A stretch of 64,000 nucleotides of DNA from the NCBI RefSeq assembly GCF_000004075.3, contig NC_026657.2, forward strand, positions 30,722,408 through 30,786,407, read 5' to 3'. Below the pieces are notes generated by a model, which was not told where the DNA came from, did not search any database, and saw only the letters and a program-made list of their open reading frames with translations. The position numbers and the translations under genes were made by a program. Within the stretch, counting starts at the first letter, position 1; every line of letters starts with the position of its first letter. Positions 1 through 12,254 of this stretch are shown here, piece by piece. The stretch comes from Cucumis sativus (Eukaryota > Streptophyta > Magnoliopsida > Cucurbitales > Cucurbitaceae).

Positions 1-3000
1 ATAAAATAAAATAACTGAGACCAAATAAATGACAAGTGCCGAAGAGGCAAACATAGCAAAATCTACTGTGCAAGTTAAACTTACTTGGAAACGGACAACA
101 GCTCCATCAGCACCACAGTATGCAACCATGCCTGAAATAATCAGTTGCTATATCTTAAATGTACATGATAAAATTCAAATATTTACTTGATTGTGTTAAA
201 ATTTAAAAATTAAAAGTAAAACCAAATCAGACGTAATGATAATGTGATACAATTGTTGCTTATTTCCACACGGCTGAAATTAAATCAAGACAGGCATATA
301 ACCACACAAATGAGAATGTGTTTTTCATCTGTTTAATGACATGAAGAAACATAAATAATCAGGAGAGTGATACCAATATAAATACATTTTCAGTTTACAA
401 GACTAACGGTACACTAGAGCTGTAGAGACCTTAGACCACTGATGATAGCAATAAACGTAAACCAATTCAATGGCAAATGGAAAACCCATAGTACCGTGGT
501 TGATGTTAAAAATTAGATCTCTAGTAAACTAAAGCTAAAAAACCATGAATTACAAAATATACCTGTCTGCCTGGACACTTGAATACTCCAGATGGCATAT
601 GATGAACAAATATAAGTGTGTAAACCTTTTTGTTTTATCGCTGTAAAGGGTCGGCCAGTTGCTGGAACATCATTTGCAGCCTTTAGCAAACTGAGAAGTC
701 TCAATGTTCCATCATCAAAGGATAAAAAAACGCATCTAACCAGAATAGGGTCATTGTAAAGAAAGACAGTGAGTAATACCATACATTAACGTGGCTTATC
801 TGCATTCTACCAAGATAAAGTATGTACCTAGGATTAGGAAGCCAATCCAGACTATATATAATCCTCGGTGCTGGATGAAGGTCCCACAAGGGACGGAAAG
901 GATCTCTGATATAATATTGTAATGATTGATATCAGATTGCCACTGAGTTGAAATGAAACAATATAATGTGAACTGAAAACCAAAATAATTCAAACCACAT
1001 GCAATGATCACAGAATAAATGGAATAAGAAATCGTATCATTAGAGAACCTTCCTATAGACTATGGTCCACATGGAAGGAAAGAAGAAAAACGCATCTCCA
1101 AGGATGAAAAACAATCTTTGATATAAAAGTTATGAGGATTTCCACAAATCACAATTATATCTTCTCTTATTGCCAATTAGAAATGATTTTAGCAATTCCT
1201 TGGATATGAGCTTTTCTTCTTTGTAATTCCATCTCATCAATCAACACAATGTTTTTTCTCCACTAGGTGTTTTCTGAATAAGATGCCCTTCTAGTATAGT
1301 TTAGTTCAATTTTACCCTGTCAGGTGGAAAATTTTTTCTATGGCCTTTTATATTTCTTTCATCTTGTCTGAATGAAAACTTGACTTTACATATAATCCAA
1401 AAATAATAATAATGAAAAATAAAAGAAAATAAATAACTCCACCAACCTTAGGTCCCAGAATTTTAAACCTCCATGACCAGCAGTAAGTATCACATTTGCA
1501 CTTTCAAGATCACTGCACATAATATGAAAATACATGTATATTTAAAATTTCAACCTTAATAAGATAGGATTGGATTGGTCACCTAACAGTAGAACCTTTT
1601 TTATATCCAAAATTGTCAAGGTGCACCCATAACTGGACAACCCATTTCATTGTTAGTAGTCCAGTTATTATTCTTTGTCATCAAAGGTAAAAATGTTTTC
1701 CCGATTATGTAAACAAGCAGAGCATTAGGATGGGAGGATTGGCACTGTGACCATTTTTTTAGGGTAAAATTTCCCAATTACTGTGAATAAGCAGATATAT
1801 CAATAACTAAACTCAAATATGACAACCTTTTTTATTTCTACTCTCTCTCCCTCTGTTTTTTTTTTTTCCTTTCTTTGGAAGGAGGGCGGGGAGGTTGTAT
1901 ATGAATATATATAAGTTCAACTTGCTACAAACCTTTCACTTGGTGCCCATGCAACCGCTCTTATAGGAACTGTATCTGCACTAAAACGAAGTAAAGGCCT
2001 CGTATCTGAAGAAAATAAGAAGAAAATGATGACCATATCACTTGTAATTGCACAAGCCAAATTTAAAAGTACAAACAAGAGAGAATTAGAAACACAAGGT
2101 AAGAGAAGCAAAACAACCTTCACAAGAACTATTCGCAGAGAACTTCCACAATGCGACCTGGATGGATGAACTGTGTTTAAGTCGTCATAAATTTAAAATT
2201 CAAAACAACAAAAGACAGGACTACCCAACACAGGGTCAGAAATTGTCAAAAAAAAAAAAGTTCTATCGGTGACAATCAAAAACACGAAAAAATTTAAAAA
2301 GTATATCACAGGAAAGAGAAATCTTTGGGAACTTCAATTTTCTCACGCTCCCAACAACATTTCAGCAAAAGAATGAGTAAGGAGTTATAGAAATATCTGA
2401 AACCAAATGAAGAACTAAGTCTCCCTGAATGCAAAGGGAACCACTTATTTAGAAGGTCGTTAATTAATTTATGTATTATGCTATGAACAACAGTAAAAGG
2501 AAAAGGGAAATTAAACAATAACCGTTCCATCGTGACATCCAGCGAGTAGATAATCATAAGGAGGAGTTCGAGACCATTCCACTGTCAGAGGGATGCTGCA
2601 GCACCAGCAATGGACAATGAATTAGCAGTAACAAAGAAAGTTAGGGACAAAATAAAACTCATGAGAAAGAGCTAACACGAGATGCAATATTACCAAAATA
2701 ATGACAACTGTAATAACCCAGAATATATTTAAAAGGAAAACCAATGAAAAAGTTTGCCTAATCACTTAAATTTAATCCAATCAATGATATAATTTTTCCT
2801 TTACAGGATGTGGTTGATCGTGGAACCTGAGATTAATTATTAGATTCAACAAGAAGAAACTGAAGTCTTAAACATACTCCATAAGTTCATAATACCACTC
2901 CTAACAACAGGCAAAGCCAAGAAATTCATTTAAAAGTTTTCCACCTTATGTAAGATATTTCGATGACAAAAATTATTTGATCAGAAACAAGAATAGGTTG

Positions 3001-6000
3001 GCTATCCGTGATGGTTGTGTAAGGTGCAATTATGTAGAGAGTAACTACCATCTGTAAGGCAGCCTATTTTACTTTTCAATTTATAGCAATACTGAACACA
3101 TTGCACTTTCTTTTTACAAAACTGCACCGTGTTAAACTTGAAGAGTTGCCATGTCATTATATTAAAAATAAACACCGGATACCTCTGTGTATTTGTAGTT
3201 CTCAGCCTCGAGCATCTGAAAATAGGTTTCAACTTCATAAAGCGAGGATCAGTACCCTCCCCATTGAATTTAGAATAGATGGCCTTCACTGCATGGGGAA
3301 AAGGAACCTCCCAGCTGCAATTAGTTCATATGATCAATCATTTAGTGCAGTTCCCAAATAATGAACAAATATTATAAATTATTGGAGGCAAGTAGAAAAC
3401 ATTAAAAGTCAGAACCTTAGAACAACCAAAGGATCAAGAACAGCAATTAAACTAGGATAACAACACCAGCATTTTGAGAACTTACTTTGTAGTGTAATTT
3501 TATTTGTATGATTTCTTCAAAAACTAAATACTTCAAAACTAGTTTTTATGCTATGGATGCTCAAATAAAACGTGATTCTCCTAGCAAATACGTAATGTCA
3601 AAAAATCAGATACACTATGATAGCAATTCCGAAACTTGGTTTAGCGGGAAAAATATGGGTCATATTCAACACAAGTTTTAACTGATCTCAAAAGGAAACA
3701 TCAGAGTGATTATCCAGCATACTTCCAAATCTAACTTATTTTAAATCTTAAGCAACCCAAGAGAATAACCAAAATACAAAGGAAAAATAATAAATTAAGT
3801 TACGGGAAAATAGACGAAAAGAAAAGTAAACATATGGTAAGTTAGTAACTGAGCAAATATGACACAAGACAGTTAAAGAAGTTTAATTACACTTCTAGAG
3901 ATCCATTGCCCAGCAAGACAGCAAGGTAGCCCATTCGGTGCTTGCAATTGTCAGTACATGCATTCATTGGCTTCCATTTCAAATCCCATGCTACCTTTCC
4001 ATTGTGAGCTAAGCACAGTACGACTCTTGGCAAAGCAACACTCTCAGGAATAGAAAATTCAATTGAGCTAGCGTCTAAGACAACATTCTCTGAAATGTCC
4101 TTGCATAACAGATTGTCTTCCCCAGAATATTCACTCTTAACATTCTCATTCGCCTCATGATTGTTAGCAATGGATCCATCTTCTTGATACTCTGCAAGTG
4201 ATAACACTCCCACGTCATCAACAAGATTCCTAGGCTTAACTTTTCTTCTCACTCTCCTTTTCTTAGCAGGAACTTCATCTTCAGAATTGGGTGATAACAC
4301 TCCCACGTCATCAACAAGATTCCTAGGTTTAACTTTTCTTCTCACTCTCCTTTTCTTAGCAGGAACTTCATCTTCAGAATGGCATGTAGAAACTTCTTGT
4401 AAGGTACTACTCTCTCGTTCAACATTGTTTTCCAGTAATACAAAATTTTCAGTATTTTTGGGGACACCATCAATCTCAAGCAAGTTGGATGAACCAACTG
4501 GGTTTTCCATAGAAAATTCCTGAACAAGTTGGCAATTGTCACCTTTCTTCTTGTCATTGGATTCTTTTTGTTCCTTTTTAGGTCTTCCTCTAGGCCTCTT
4601 CGGTTGAGATGGCAAGACCGATGCCCCCTTTTCCTTTCGCCCTGGTGGCCTTCCTCTAGGCCTCTTTGGCTGAGATGATAAATCTGAAGGAGGCTCTCCT
4701 ACATCGATCGGTTCATAGCTTTCGGTGCCATGCACTAAACACCATATCTGTACCATACCTCTTCCTGTGAGCGGGATACCCATCTTGTGATAAGAAGAAC
4801 CAGGTGGATGAGCAGAAACAGCAATAAACTGACACAAGTTGAGTCAAATATTAACTAATAAATAGAGAGAAAATATGAACAAATAGAAATCAGAGCCTAT
4901 CTAAGTGAATGAAAATGAAAGTCGTAAGTGAAGATGAATAAAACAATATTTTACACTTAAGTTATAAGGTATCCATATAGTTTAGCTTAAACAAGGCAAA
5001 TAGAAGAGGAGAGATACCTCACATTTGATAAGGGAGTTGGTCCTTTCATGAACTTGAGGACACCAATCTATGGCCCAAACAGGCCCACCGACATGCATAG
5101 CAAAGTTTCTGTCAAAATATCAATGAAAATGGTTATTTTTAATGTACACATCAACATCAACTGCGGAAGATACAATTACATCAGACACCAGAAAAAATAG
5201 CTTCGGTTCATACACAAAAGAGAACACTATCCCACCAATGGAAACTACTATAACTAACAGCAGAAGATATCAAAACTCAAAGTAGTACAATAAGTAACAT
5301 ATTGTAAGGTGATATATATTTAAGTTTATCTCTATCCACTAGCTTAAATTTTTAGGTCTGTTGGTAATTTAAAACGGTATCAAAGCAAGTGGTCTAGGAA
5401 GGTCTTGGACTTGCAACGATATTTACTCCCTATTTAATATTGTTGTGTGGGTCCTAGCTTACGCGCACCTCGACTAATCTCAAGGAGCAACGCATTTGAC
5501 CCTACAACATTTGGGTGTCAAGAAAACTCATAGAAATTAATTCCTAGATAGGTGCCCACTAGGGATTGAACATATGACTGTTTGGTTAGTTGTTGAGACC
5601 ATATCTCATTTTTTTTACTACTAGACCAACTCATGATGGTTACTTACTCCCTATTTAACATTGATTTCCACTTATTGGGTCTTCTTTTATATTTCAAACC
5701 CAAAAGTAGGGTGAGTGTAGATAATATATAAATAAATTTACCCATACCCGATAGCTTGAGTCAATTGGTGATTTAAGAATTACATATTTTAATCACATGA
5801 TGAGCAGAAAGTTCCACTCACAAATGTCTTGAGGGAAGGATTCCAACTACTAAGAGCGAAATACCAAATTTCCATGGTATGCAATCTTTTAATAGTACTT
5901 GTGCATAGATGAGGCATACAATACTTTAGACACAGGTCATTATGTAAACATTACATCAGTACGACCTTGAAACTAAATACAGATTTTGTCACTCCTTATA

Positions 6001-6915
6001 TTTCCAACGACCGTACCAAAAAAAAAAAACCTAATTTCCTAAAAAAACAAGCAAACAAACAACCCCAGAACACCATACCGAAAATCCAGAGATGTAGAGG
6101 CTCCAGGCGGTGCTCCTTTCTGTATATCAAATTAAGACTTACGTTAATTCATAATGCTGCATGGGAGTAACAGTTCATAACCTAAAAGGAAAAAACAAGC
6201 CATGCAGCAGGAAACAAAATTATAAAGAAAACAACAGTCCTAAATCCAACACCTTTAGAACAGCTGCAGAAGAAAACTGTGGTAAGTCTATCGTGATGTC
6301 AGCATCCTTACCCTCAGGCCCTCTCGAATCATTAGCGAACTTGATAGTTTTCGGCTCATAATTGTAGAACCTCCATTCCCTGATTAAATGGGATTAAATT
6401 CAATACATTGCATGCCAAGCACAAACCACAAAATCTTCAACAATCAAACGTACATTAAGATAGTAAAATGCAACCATTGAGTACCTCAAGAAAATTGTGG
6501 ATGATGAAAAGCGCTGAATGTCACTTTCGTCAATTCCACCATCGCCATCCTCTGCTTCACAACAGAGCTCAACAATTGCATCCATGGCTCTAAAATGATT
6601 TTCAACACAAGGATCAAACTCTGAAACCTTAACCTCGGGGACAACATCATCTAAACGAGCAGTAGATTGGTGTTTGTTGACTTCAGTAGAAGTAGTAGCA
6701 GTAACAACAGTAGCAGTCACCGGTGTCTTCTTCTTAGCTCTTTTCTCCGGTTCCTTCTTCTCCTTAGCCGGTGGTTTCTTCTTCCCTTTGTTGGAAGTCT
6801 TCTTAGCTCTTTTCTCCGGTTCCTTCTTCTCCTTAGCCGGTGGTTTCTTCTTCTTCCCTTTGTTGGAGGTAATGTCAGTGGATGATGGTTCTGGTGGAGA
6901 TTGAAGTTCTTCCAT
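1..6915 (-). CDS. TFIIIC subunit-like WD40/AT-hook protein (GTF3C2-like), 3' part beyond window
   Basis: Partial gene; 13 exons are seen on the minus strand: 6915-6485, 6379-6253, 6119-6079, 5108-5018, 4828-3891, 3314-3183, 2595-2523, 2157-2118, 2005-1933, 1512-1447, 905-828, 735-563 and 131-85. All borders are GT/AG and the frame stays open for 770 residues; the gene continues past base 1. The start is the first ATG of the open frame, MEELQSPPEP. Residues 15-65 are Lys/Pro-rich (basic, probably disordered). Two AT-hooks, KRPRGRPP near 285 and KRPRGRPK near 307, are followed by a basic KKRRVRRKVKPR tract present twice. WD-type segments include HVGGPVWAIDWCPQ, LLAGCHDGTVALWKF, ILTAGHGGLKFWDLR and SFDDGTLRLLSLL. 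Plant proteins of this architecture are annotated as general transcription factor 3C polypeptide 2-like, the TFIIIC part that helps recognise the B box of Pol III genes; assigning that role here is inference. A generic WD40 chromatin protein is the alternative. Confidence 0.85.
4200..4385 (-). repeat. 93-bp in-frame tandem duplication in TFIIIC-like exon 5
   Basis: Two copies begin at 4200 and 4293 (period 93 bp, 31 codons). The roughly 90 aligned bases I compared differ at a single position (c against t, in the ctaggcttaac/ctaggtttaac stretch). Each copy encodes SEDEVPAKKRRVRRKVKPR plus a DDVGVLS tail, so the duplication doubles a basic, possibly nuclear-localising, tract next to the AT-hooks. 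The near identity indicates a recent event or ongoing homogenisation. Confidence 0.95.
5310..5790. mobile_element. Degenerate retroelement-like insertion (TRIM/SINE-like) in TFIIIC-like intron 3
   Basis: The intron between 5109 and 6078 holds a composite repeat. Two related stretches of about 60 bp, 5315-5375 and 5720-5775, both read as a 'tagcttaa/gagt...ttggtgattt' type sequence in the same orientation, like diverged terminal direct repeats. The first is followed at about 5379 by ggtatcaaagc, resembling the primer-binding site used by tRNA-Met-primed plant LTR elements. On the minus strand, about 5640 to 5560, tggtctagtagt resembles a tRNA A box and gttcaatccc a B box, about 50 bp apart. 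No protein is encoded. A related truncated copy lies at 15325-15480. Whether this is one element or two nested remnants cannot be decided by eye. Confidence 0.5.
6731..6870 (-). repeat. 69-bp in-frame tandem duplication in TFIIIC-like exon 1
   Basis: Copies begin at 6731 and 6800 (period 69 bp, 23 codons); one carries an extra codon in its lysine run. Each encodes a TSNKGKKK..PPAKEKKEPEKR segment, which lengthens a Lys/Pro/Glu-rich N-terminal tail. It is separate from the 93-bp duplication in exon 5. Confidence 0.93.
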
Positions 6916-7964
6916 TGCTACTTCTTCTTCTTCTTCTTGCTTGGGAAATTCAGAATTTTGGGTAAGGTTGCGGAGATTCGAACCCTAGCACAGCTTCCAA
7001 TTTGATTTTATTAAAGATCTAATGCGGTATGGAGTTTCGAACCCTAATCATCAGCATACCAATCTGTAAGGCCGTACGGGACTGCTTTCCAAACGCACAG
7101 TTTTGTGGTTTCTATTTTTACTTTTGTTTGAAGAAAAATGATTGAAAATGGTAATTAATTTTGAAAAACAAAAGTCTCGTCACTCTAAATAAATCCCAAA
7201 AATAGTAATTTATTAATCCTCTTATTCTCTTTCATTAGATTTCAAGCTTTTTTTTATATTTAAAATGTTTTTCTCTGTTGATTCTTTAAAGAGTTTGTTA
7301 GGTATTTTAATATAGATTATCTACGTAAAAGTAGGTTTAACTCAGCTATAATTGATGTAAATTTACTCATTTGATATCAAGGTTGAATCCTTATTCACAA
7401 ATATTATTTTGTACTAAAAAAAATCTCTAGATTCTCTATCAGTTTCTAACTTCCAAGTTTCCAACCCTACAATTATAGAGCTTTGTGGGTACGCAGTGTG
7501 GATTGGGCCTAGGTTTGGTTGGCCATGGGTTTGGCCCATTAGATTTTAGCTTCACTGGTCCGGGGTCTCAACCTATATATAATACAAATCTTCAAGTACC
7601 AACGAAACGTCTTTCGTGGTACAATTTGACACATTTTCAAGAAAAATAATATACAATATATATAATCATGTGAAAGAATAATATTAAACAAATTATACTT
7701 AATATAATAAAACACGGTATATATATTAATTGTTTTTCTTTTGTTGGTATTTTTGTGGAAGGTTGAAATATAAAAAACTGTACCTTTTCTAACAGGTAGG
7801 ACACTGTTGAACTCGAAAATTTTGAATACAAGCTATTACCTATAATTTTCATTTTATAATTAATTCAATTATAGACATTATATTAAATGATGCTGACGTT
7901 CTCAATAGAAAAAAAAAAAGATATAATTAATAAGTTAATGACCATGTAAAGTGATCTTTAGTGA
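6916..7964. other. Intergenic: TFIIIC-like upstream region and P450 3' flank
   Basis: The TFIIIC-like gene starts at the left end and the P450 ends at the right end. The 5' leader side (6976-7060) has two AACCCTA telo-box-like motifs. The right half, 7590-7960, is AT-rich and shows nothing else. About 7340-7400 is a fragment with a B-box-like aaggttgaatcc that may derive from a SINE. Confidence 0.6.
7490..7580 (-). promoter_or_regulatory. Cluster of GGGCC/GGCCCA site II elements upstream of the TFIIIC-like gene
   Basis: A GC-richer patch contains attgggcctagg near 7502 and tttggcccatt near 7549, followed by a tatatat stretch at 7573. Site II motifs (TGGGCC/T, TCP targets) are typical of plant housekeeping promoters. 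The only gene start within range is the minus-strand gene at 6915, about 580 bp away, so linking the two is inference. Confidence 0.4.
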
Positions 7965-9910
7965 TCACTCCCATTTTCTCTTCTTACTAACTATAACTTT
8001 GAATCCACCACAAAAGGTCGCAGTGAGGCCAGGGGAGAATCGTGGTGCCACAGACGACGACGGTGTTGTAGATTGGATTCGAAAATGACGAATAACTGAA
8101 AGGGCTACAATTTTCAACTCAAACAGAGCCATTTCTTTGCCTAAACAAAACCGAAATCCACCTTGGAATATGGGATACTTGAACGGGTTTTCAGGACAAA
8201 ATATGTTGTTTTTTAGCCATCGTTCTGGGTTGAACTCCAGGCAGTTTGTTCCCCAAATTTGCTCCATTCGACCCATTGCATAAGGATGGTAACTGACTCG
8301 AGTCCCACGTCGAACGAAAGTTCCATCGGGTAAAATGTCATCGTTTTGGCAAAACTTTGAGTCAAACTGAATGGGAGGATACAACCTCATGGACTCGAAG
8401 ATGGCAGCTTGTAAGTAGTGGAGATTTCGTATTTGGTCAAAGGAGGTAGGGTTCGAGGTGGGGCCAATGACTCGATCAGCCTCGAGTTGGATAGCAGACT
8501 CTACGGCAGGATGGGTGGAAATGACCCAAAAGAAGCTAGTGAGGGCAGAGGCAATAGTATCACGACCGGCTAAAAGAAAGCTAACAATGATGTCTCGTAA
8601 GAAAGTCTCATCAGATACGGTTCGCATAAATTGGGAGAGGAGGTCCCTATGGGTCGAGAATCCTAGTTTTCTTCTTTGTCGAATTACTTCATGAGCCAAC
8701 ACGTTGATTAACTTTATTGCTTTCTTCAATTCCTTCTCTCTTCCTGCAAGATGACAAAAAAAAAGGGGGGTTGATTATTCTTTTCAACAATGAATCTTTA
8801 CCTATCAACTTCAGTTTTAAGATCTAGTGGTATTTGATATAGAATATAAAATATATTCTTTTCAACCATGAACATGAACAACAAGCCAAACAATAAAATA
8901 AAATGTATTGATACCCATCAACTCCAATTTTTATGACTTAGTGATACAAAATATACTAGGTAATTTACACGTGTACTTAATATTGATATCACATGCAAAG
9001 TAAAGACGAGTGTAGCTTACAAAACACCAAATTTTAAAAAAATAATTCTCTTTTAAGAATTCCAAAGATTTGACCTTAAACATTCCATTACATTCACAAA
9101 TCACAACTTCCCATTTGTTTGAACTTTGACATGAACATAGCTAAGTTAATCATAGTAACAAAATCGAATACTAATAGGTTTTTGTATCTCTTAATTTGTA
9201 CCTAAGTTGAGCATTCGCTTGATTTTCCAGATCAACGGCGGGACTGCCATGGCTCTTTCAGCAGAAAGCTTAGAAGCAAGATCGAAAGCGACGGCGATAT
9301 CTGAGATGGGAAGCGACAGCTCCAAGCACATTGGATCCAACCCAAACGAAAACTTACAAATACTATCAAAAGCAAATCTTCTAAACACATCTTGTAAATC
9401 CAAAACTCCGCCACTGCCGCCATCGGCAACGGACGAAAGAAGCGGCAAAAGGCGGGAATGAATCTCCTGAGAAACAATTTCAAAACAGTAGGATCTAATC
9501 GACTGTTGACCAAGCTCGATGATCGCCATTTTCTTCTGAAACCGCCACAAATCGCCATCGACATTGAAAATCCCACGGCCCAAAAAATCGCCTAGGATCG
9601 AGGAGAAGATTTTCCCTTTTGGGTAATTTTCAAATTTTGTCTTGAGAATGTATTCCACGTTGTCGGGATTAGCCGTGATCGTGTTCCTTAAAACGTGGAT
9701 GTGAATGGTCTTCGTCGGAGATTGCCGAAGAAGATGAGAATACCAATCACAAAGGTTATGGAAGTCTTTGGACCAAGATGAGGCCAAATAAGCTTGGCAA
9801 ATCTCACAGTTGCATAGAAATTTTGGCCTCAAAAGAAAGAGGATTATAAAGATGAATATAAGAAAAAAGAAAAAGAGAAGAATTGGGTGAAGAAGAAAGG
9901 AAATTTCCAT
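7965..9910 (-). CDS. Cytochrome P450, CYP94 family (CYP94C1-like)
   Basis: Two exons, 9910-9202 and 8743-7965, joined within a Gly codon by a GT/AG intron of 458 bp, give 495 aa, the usual CYP94C length. The start follows the sequence MEISFLLHPILL, an N-terminal hydrophobic anchor, so an ER membrane enzyme facing the cytosol is expected. Landmarks: NYPKGK and LGRGIFNVDGDLWRFQKK (helix B/C region), I-helix AGRDTIASAL, K-helix ESMRLYPP (ExxR), FNPERW, and the heme loop FQGGFRFCLGKEMA with Cys436 as the iron ligand. CYP94C enzymes oxidise the omega carbon of jasmonoyl-isoleucine derivatives towards 12-carboxy-JA-Ile, damping jasmonate signalling; other CYP94 members hydroxylate fatty acids. Family membership is clear, the exact substrate is inference. 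Oddities: Ile follows the conserved I-helix Thr, and Phe residues sit in the heme loop. Confidence 0.92.
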
Positions 9911-10987
9911 GGGAGAAAACAGAGAAAAAACAGAGGATGAAGGAGAAGGAGAAGAAAGAAAAAAGAAATGGGTTTTAATGGGGTTTTTTCATCCTTTTCA
10001 AATATGACGTAATAAACAAAATATATATATACACCAAATATAGTAAATTTTTACGTTTTATTAATTATAAATATCCATAAATTTTGATTAGTCTATGTGA
10101 TACACGAATAGACCTATAGCATTTATTGTTAATAAAGAATATGATATTTTGTCATATTTTATAAATATTTTAAATAATTTTATCATTTTTAATTGTTGTA
10201 TACTTTTGCATCAAAAGCTCATTGTTAAGGAGAAAAAAAATAATAATTGTCCTTAGTAGGAAGATACACTACTCTAAATTTTAATTACAACAAAATTCCT
10301 CTTGTCAAGTATGAAAGCTTGATTTATACGAGTTAAGTACTTAAAAGTATGTTTTAAATCCCAAACACTTTAACGTAATGTATTTATTAACTTTGGTTAT
10401 AAGCTTCTTGTTATTAATTTGTAATTAATAACATTAATGACATATATGGGAAGAAACCAAAAATATTTTTAAAAAAGTGAAATTAGGTTGAAAAGTGTGA
10501 AATCAAAAAGGGGATTAATTTAAAATAAACAGAAGAGTAGTTAGAAGGGATTTTAAGAAATCACAATTAACATGTTTTAAAATTGGTGATTAAATTTGAT
10601 AGTTTTGTTTGTGTTTATAGAGATGAAAAGATGAGGAAAGGTTGTTGGATGGTGTGCATAGTAGCTTTGGTTAAGAGATCCTATTGGTCACTAGTTGGGC
10701 ATGGAAGTGAGGGATGCAAAGAAAACACATGACAAAGTTGTGGTCTCAATTAAAGTAATGTCAAATAAATCTAATTTACATTTTTAAAACTAACAAACTT
10801 ATATGAAAAGTTATTTTTGTGCATAATATTAAAATTAATTTCTTTCCGCTTAAACAAATGGTTTAAATAGTACATGACACGACAAGTTAAAGGTATCACT
10901 GACGTTTAATGTGGTTGGTTTAATTGATATGATACATGAACTATTAATCAATAAATTAGATAAAATAAATCTCTCACCATGCATATC

Positions 10988-11093
10988 TGATTTAATTATT
11001 TGTGTCATACGTCTTCCTAACTGTTAGTTGAATGAGACTTTGATTTAATTATTTGTGTCATACGTCTTCCTAACTGTTAGTTGAATGAGACTT
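10988..11093. repeat. Perfect 53-bp tandem duplication
   Basis: The unit beginning tgatttaattatttgtgtca occurs at 10988 and again at 11041 with no difference that I could find across 53 bp. It lies in unique-looking intergenic DNA and encodes nothing. Confidence 0.95.
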
Positions 11094-12254
11094 ATTTTAG
11101 ATGTACAAATTGAGTTTACGAACTTTAAAGATTTATTTAACACTTTTGTTATTGAAGTTAAGTCGATAATGACCTGACCTTATATTTATTAGGCAGATGT
11201 TAATTAATTTTGCATTGAATGTCAAATAGTTAAATAGAGAGGGAGCTAATCTACCAAATGGTATACATTTCGGACCTTACAAAAAGTTGTAGGGTATATT
11301 GTTTAAGGGTCATATTAGAATGCCAAAAAAGTCACTTTTAGTAGGCCTAAAATTAGTTTTCTTCTAAAGTTATAGTGTTCTGTAATTACTTTCTTTTAAA
11401 ATTATAATTTTTATTTCTAAACATTATTTTCTCTCCTATCTTTTCTCATGAATGAGTTTTTTTAACTATTTAATTATTTCTCTAGATTTTTACATCTATG
11501 TCTGTTTGTTTTGTTCTTCACTCTTAAATTTCCTTTTCGATAAAATGTAGTATATACACATGCAAAAACATATTTTTGTTTATAAGTAACCTTGCTGTAC
11601 TTAAACTTTGTTTGAAAAGAACAATAGACTTATGTCGATAGAAATGTATAGAAAATTAACACAAAAATTGATTGATCTTCCTAGCAACGCTTTCCTTGTT
11701 CTATAGCATATTCTTACAATATGTATTACAAAATTATAAGAGATTTTTAAATATTGAAAAAAAAATGTCAAATTATTTATAGAAAGAGCACATATATATA
11801 TATAACGATACTAATTACCACTAATAACCTTGTATTAGTTTATATAACTTATAGGTATAGATGATAGATTTATCTAACGATCATATAAAATTTTGATATA
11901 ACTCGTAAATAATTAATTCTATTTCTTTATATTTAAAAATGTATGAATTTATAATCTCTAAGTTTTAGTTAGTTGATCCCTTCACGTTTAACTTTTCAAT
12001 TTAAAACGTTTATTTAACTAGAATTTATTGTAGTTTAATCAAATAATAATAATAATTAGAAAACGAGGAATAACAATAAGCATTATTTTCCGTACGAAAC
12101 ATTTTAAAAATAAAATATTTACAGCCATGTGCTTTGTGCTGCTCCCGTTTGGAAGGCTTCAAATACACGTTCTTATTACTTTTATTTTACTTTTTTAAAA
12201 AAATGAAAATTATTTATTAGGTCTATCAATACACTCATACATTTTTTTATAAAA

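Noticed and set aside
6667..6904. Plus-strand Leu/Phe-rich frames opposite the TFIIIC-like exon 1
   Set aside because: Antisense of a Lys/Glu-rich repeat; the membrane-like look is a composition artefact.
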